DNA of 42,625 nt from Gemmatimonadaceae bacterium. GTDB lineage: Bacteria; Gemmatimonadota; Gemmatimonadetes; Gemmatimonadales; Gemmatimonadaceae. A model generated the notes under the pieces. That model saw only the letters and a program-made list of their open reading frames with translations, was not told where the DNA came from and searched no databases. The stretch spans positions 1 to 42,625 of the forward strand of contig JABFXC010000151.1 of assembly GCA_013361935.1 (NCBI GenBank), in the 5' to 3' direction. Made by a program: the position numbers and the translations under genes. Below, piece by piece: positions 40,243 through 42,625 of this stretch (positions within the stretch are counted from its first letter, which is position 1; every line of letters begins with the position of its first letter).

Positions 40243-41538
40243 ATGCGTCTTCCCAGGCTCCTCGTTCTCGCCGCGCTCCTTCCCGCGGCCGTTCCCGCTC
40301 AGAGCTCGCTCACTCCCACCGAGCAGACCATCGTCCGCGCGGTCGACGTCCGCAACGCGGATGCGCTCGCGCTGCTCGAGCGCGTGGTGAACATCAACAG
40401 CGGGACGCACAACTTCGCCGGCGTGCGCGCGGTGGGCGACGTCTTCCGCGCGCGGCTCGACGCACTCGGCTTCACCACGCGCTGGGTGGACGGCGCCCCC
40501 TTCGGGCGCGCGGGACATCTCGTCGCCGAGCATCCGGCGAAGGGACGGAAGATCCTGCTCATCGGCCATCTCGACACCGTCTTCGAGCGGTCGAGCCGCT
40601 TCCGGAAGTTCGAGCGCCTCGACGATTCCACGGCCCGCGGGCCGGGGATCATCGACATGAAGGGGGGCGACGTCATCATCGTGCAGGCGCTCGCCGCGCT
40701 GAAGGACGCCGGCGCGCTCGACTCGCTGAACGTGGTCGTGGTGATGAACGGCGACGAGGAGGACGGCGGGCATCCGCTCGACGAGGCGCGGCGCGCGCTC
40801 GCCGACGCGGCGCATGGCGCGGCGGCGGCGATCGGCTTCGAGGACGGCGCGGGCGATCCACGGAGCGCGGTGGTCTCGCGGCGCGGCGCGACGACGTGGA
40901 CGCTGCGCGCGACGGGAAACGCGGGACACGCATCGCAGATCTTCGGGAAGGAGATCGGGGCCGGTGCGGTGTTCGAGGCGTCGCGCATCCTGCACCAGTT
41001 CTACACGACGCTCTCCGGCGAGCGACTGCTCGCCTTCAGCCCCGGCCTGATCGCCGGCGGCTCGGAGCTGAAGCTCGACAGCAGCGGCACCGAGGCGAGC
41101 GTCGCGGGGAAGACCAACGTCGTCGCCGGCGAGGTCCTGGTCACGGGCGACATGCGCACCGTCTCGCCCGAGCAGCTCGAGCGCACGCAGCGTGCGATGC
41201 GCGCGATCGTCGCGAAGCATCTGCCGGGAACGAGCGCCGAGATAACCTTCGATCGCGAGAGCTACCCGCCGATGGCGCCGAGCGCGGGGAATCGGCGGCT
41301 GCTGGCGATGTACGACCGCGCGAGCCGCGACATCGGCGCCTTCCCGATGACCGCGGTCGATCCGGCGAAAGCGGGGGCCGCGGACATCGCCTTCGTCGCC
41401 GCGCTGGTGCCGATGAAGATCGACGGCGTCGGCCTGTCCGGACACGACGACCACAGCGACAAGGAGACCGCCGACCTGCGGATGCTCCCCGTGCAGACGA
41501 AGCGGGCCGCGCTGGTCATATACCGATTGAGGCGGTAG
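40243..41538 (+). CDS. Exported M20-family metallopeptidase (glutamate carboxypeptidase-like)
   Basis: A 431-residue exported zinc peptidase (signal peptide LPRLLVLAALLPAAVPAQS). Two-metal ligands and catalytic residues are in order: H in LIGHLDTVFE, bridging D in GPGIIDMKGG, catalytic and metal Glu in MNGDEEDGG, Asp in GFEDGAGD and the late His in GLSGHDDHSDKE. A dimerisation/lid domain sits between them (GATTWTLRATGNAGHASQIF). CPG2-like members remove C-terminal glutamate or act on dipeptides and amides. It is preceded by hairpin element C. Confidence 0.93.
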   Translation: MRLPRLLVLAALLPAAVPAQSSLTPTEQTIVRAVDVRNADALALLERVVNINSGTHNFAGVRAVGDVFRARLDALGFTTRWVDGAPFGRAGHLVAEHPAKGRKILLIGHLDTVFERSSRFRKFERLDDSTARGPGIIDMKGGDVIIVQALAALKDAGALDSLNVVVVMNGDEEDGGHPLDEARRALADAAHGAAAAIGFEDGAGDPRSAVVSRRGATTWTLRATGNAGHASQIFGKEIGAGAVFEASRILHQFYTTLSGERLLAFSPGLIAGGSELKLDSSGTEASVAGKTNVVAGEVLVTGDMRTVSPEQLERTQRAMRAIVAKHLPGTSAEITFDRESYPPMAPSAGNRRLLAMYDRASRDIGAFPMTAVDPAKAGAADIAFVAALVPMKIDGVGLSGHDDHSDKETADLRMLPVQTKRAALVIYRLRR

Positions 41539-41542
41539 AGCC

Positions 41543-41624
41543 GGGGGTCGGGGGCCAGGCGGGAGGAAGTGCGCCAACTGCAGTCGACGCCGTTCCTGGC
41601 CCCTGGCCCCTGACCCCCGACCCC
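41543..41624. repeat. Imperfect GGGGGTC/GGGGCCA-word inverted repeat
   Basis: GGGGGTCGGGGGCCAGG (41543-41559) pairs with a CCTGGCCCC, TGACCCCCGACCCCC arm near 41596-41624. The inner part resembles the perfect hairpin at 25858-25922 (GGCCAGG and CGGAAGGAA-like words) but with gaps and mismatches. It lies five bases after the M20 stop and before the last gene, on the same strand as both, so it may be a terminator for the M20 gene. Confidence 0.65.
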
Positions 41625-41687
41625 CAGCCCCGCAGTTCTGGCCCCGGTTCTGCACATTGCGACCTCGACCGGAATCAGGGGAGCAGG

Positions 41688-42625
41688 ATGGAACGTCACC
41701 GCGACAGCACACGGCTGGTCTGTGCGCTCGTGCTCGTGTCGAGCGCGGCGTGCGCGACCGCGCCGGCACCGCAGCCCGTTCAACCCGCGCGGCTCGTTCA
41801 GAGCGCGCCGGCTCCGGTGGTGCCGCCGGCGGAGCGCAGCAAGCCGCTCGAGGGGCGCTGGAGCGTCGTGCTTCTGCTCGACCCGCTGAGCATGCGGAAC
41901 CTTCCGCCCGCGGAGGAGGCGAAGGGCGAGATCGCCTTCGGGTCGGGGAGCTGGTGGAGCAACTCGGACCGCTTCGGCCGGCAGCACGTCGACCTCAAGC
42001 CCTTCTTCGGCCGGCTCTACGCACCGCCCGACGGCGTCGACTCCTTCAGCGCGACGGACACCTCGATGTTCAGCGAGGCGAGCGGCGGGATCATCGGCGA
42101 CTCGGTCTCCATCGACTTTCTCCCGCGCATCGATCACGGCGGGGTCTCGTTGTGGGGGCGGTTCTGGGGTGATTCGGCGCGCGGCACCTGGCGTCGCCGC
42201 GGACTCGAGGGCTCGGGGACCTTCGTCATGCGCCGGTTGTCGAAGGACGCGGTGAACGTCGCGGCGATCCCGGTGCCGACGACGGTGGCCCCGACCGTCG
42301 TCGCCGCCGCCGACACGGCAAAGGCGAAGCCGATGACGAAGGCGCAGCGGCTCGCCGCCGCCCGCGCGGCGCGGCTCGCGAAGCAGAAGGCGACGCGCGA
42401 CTCGATCGCCACCGCGAAGGCGGAGCGCCTCGCGAAGGCGAAGGCGCGCAGCGACTCGATCGCGAGCGCGAAAGCGGAGCGCGTGGCGAAGCAGAAGGCC
42501 GCCGCCGACTCGCTCGCCGCGGCGCGCGCGAGCGCGCAGGCGCTGACGCGACAGCTCTCCAACGAGCGCCCGCAGCCGGGGACGACGACGGTCGCGTCGA
42601 GCGCGCCCGTGCCGCCGACACCCGC
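41688..42625 (+). CDS. Lipoprotein with lysine/alanine-rich 18-residue repeats (3' end beyond window)
   Basis: The ATG at 41688 opens a frame still open at the window edge (312 residues seen). A lipobox (LVLVSSAAC) is followed by a proline-rich linker and a beta-rich domain (LEGRWSVVLLLDPLSM, GGIIGDSVSIDFLPRIDHGG, GTWRRRGLEGSGTFVMRR). Then comes a helical region of three 54-bp tandem units at 42372-42533 (RLAKQKATRDSIATAKAE, RLAKAKARSDSIASAKAE, RVAKQKAAADSLAAARAS). The repeats look like a positively charged coiled-coil, as in TolA-like or cell-wall-spanning proteins. Function unknown; a GGGGAGCAGG ribosome site precedes the start. Confidence 0.75.
   Translation, partial: MERHRDSTRLVCALVLVSSAACATAPAPQPVQPARLVQSAPAPVVPPAERSKPLEGRWSVVLLLDPLSMRNLPPAEEAKGEIAFGSGSWWSNSDRFGRQHVDLKPFFGRLYAPPDGVDSFSATDTSMFSEASGGIIGDSVSIDFLPRIDHGGVSLWGRFWGDSARGTWRRRGLEGSGTFVMRRLSKDAVNVAAIPVPTTVAPTVVAAADTAKAKPMTKAQRLAAARAARLAKQKATRDSIATAKAERLAKAKARSDSIASAKAERVAKQKAAADSLAAARASAQALTRQLSNERPQPGTTTVASSAPVPPTP

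Noticed and set aside
1..42625. tRNA, rRNA or other known RNA genes
   Set aside because: I saw no cloverleaf-like sequence with a TTCGA-type arm and acceptor stem, and no rRNA signature.

Overview
The window reads as a chromosomal segment of a high-GC, double-membraned, non-pathogen-like environmental bacterium. The gene mix (a DUF5916 outer-membrane barrel with a CBM9-like domain, LVIVD plus DUF305, a penicillin-acylase family hydrolase, secreted M1, M19 and M20 peptidases, many small lineage-specific lipoproteins, a PagL-type deacylase) is most like Gemmatimonadota. That placement is an inference from gene content; no rRNA or tRNA gene is present to confirm it.

Layout. 1-1001 (-): a lower-GC operon of an unknown 214-aa protein followed by an XRE/ImmA-IrrE-type regulator, cut by the window edge. 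An AT-rich intergenic region with a perfect 16-bp palindrome separates it from a divergent DUF2071 gene (1101-1877, +). 2075-2776 (+): a lipoprotein. 2855-5713 (-): a degenerate-receiver LuxR regulator followed by a tight operon of an 86-aa protein, a 9-cysteine protein and a Tat-exported tyrosinase. 5845-8329: an Ig-like lipoprotein with two compensating frameshifts (-), then three paralogous lipoproteins that also carry a C-terminal membrane segment (+). 8336-10986: a metallophosphoesterase, a GxxExxY protein, a repeat block, PagL and a small exported protein. 10916-15533 (-): an exported operon (M19 dipeptidase-like, Fn3-like, SGNH hydrolase) facing a LysR gene across a T-N11-A dyad. 17024-19621 (-): DUF5916. 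19800-20470: a gene-free repeat nest. 20502-23956: AlkB (-), then SRAP, gluconokinase and GntP (+). 24138-25851: a UbiA-type prenyltransferase and an AgmX-like lipoprotein. 25940-28722 (-): LVIVD and DUF305. 29128-32836 (+): a cyclophilin, an unknown protein and the acylase. 32870-35200 (-): a four-gene operon of a winged-helix protein, two small membrane proteins and OtsA. 35311-39881 (-): a lipoprotein, an HhH protein, a GRP sugar transporter, a 43-aa membrane protein and an M1 peptidase. 40243-end (+): an M20 peptidase and a lysine-rich lipoprotein cut by the window edge.

The most unusual signal lies in structure that runs through and between the genes. First, the octamer GCCTAACG occurs 19 times on the two strands. 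It sits in genes and between them, supplies the stop codon of four genes, and creates TTA and CCT-AAC codons in an otherwise GC-rich coding sequence. Second, a roughly 160-bp composite hairpin with two conserved internal bulges and a trailing array of 16-18-bp units occurs three times, always between divergent genes and always in the same orientation. Third, several convergent junctions carry long inverted repeats made of iterated short words, each with a different word. Fourth, a similar iterated-word sequence sits in frame inside the acylase gene, just before the catalytic serine, in the expected spacer-peptide region.

The protein-level candidates for new biology are the tyrosinase operon with its cysteine-rich partner, the M19/Fn3/SGNH secreted operon under a LysR gene, the lipoprotein-plus-membrane-anchor family, and the OtsA operon led by a winged-helix protein.
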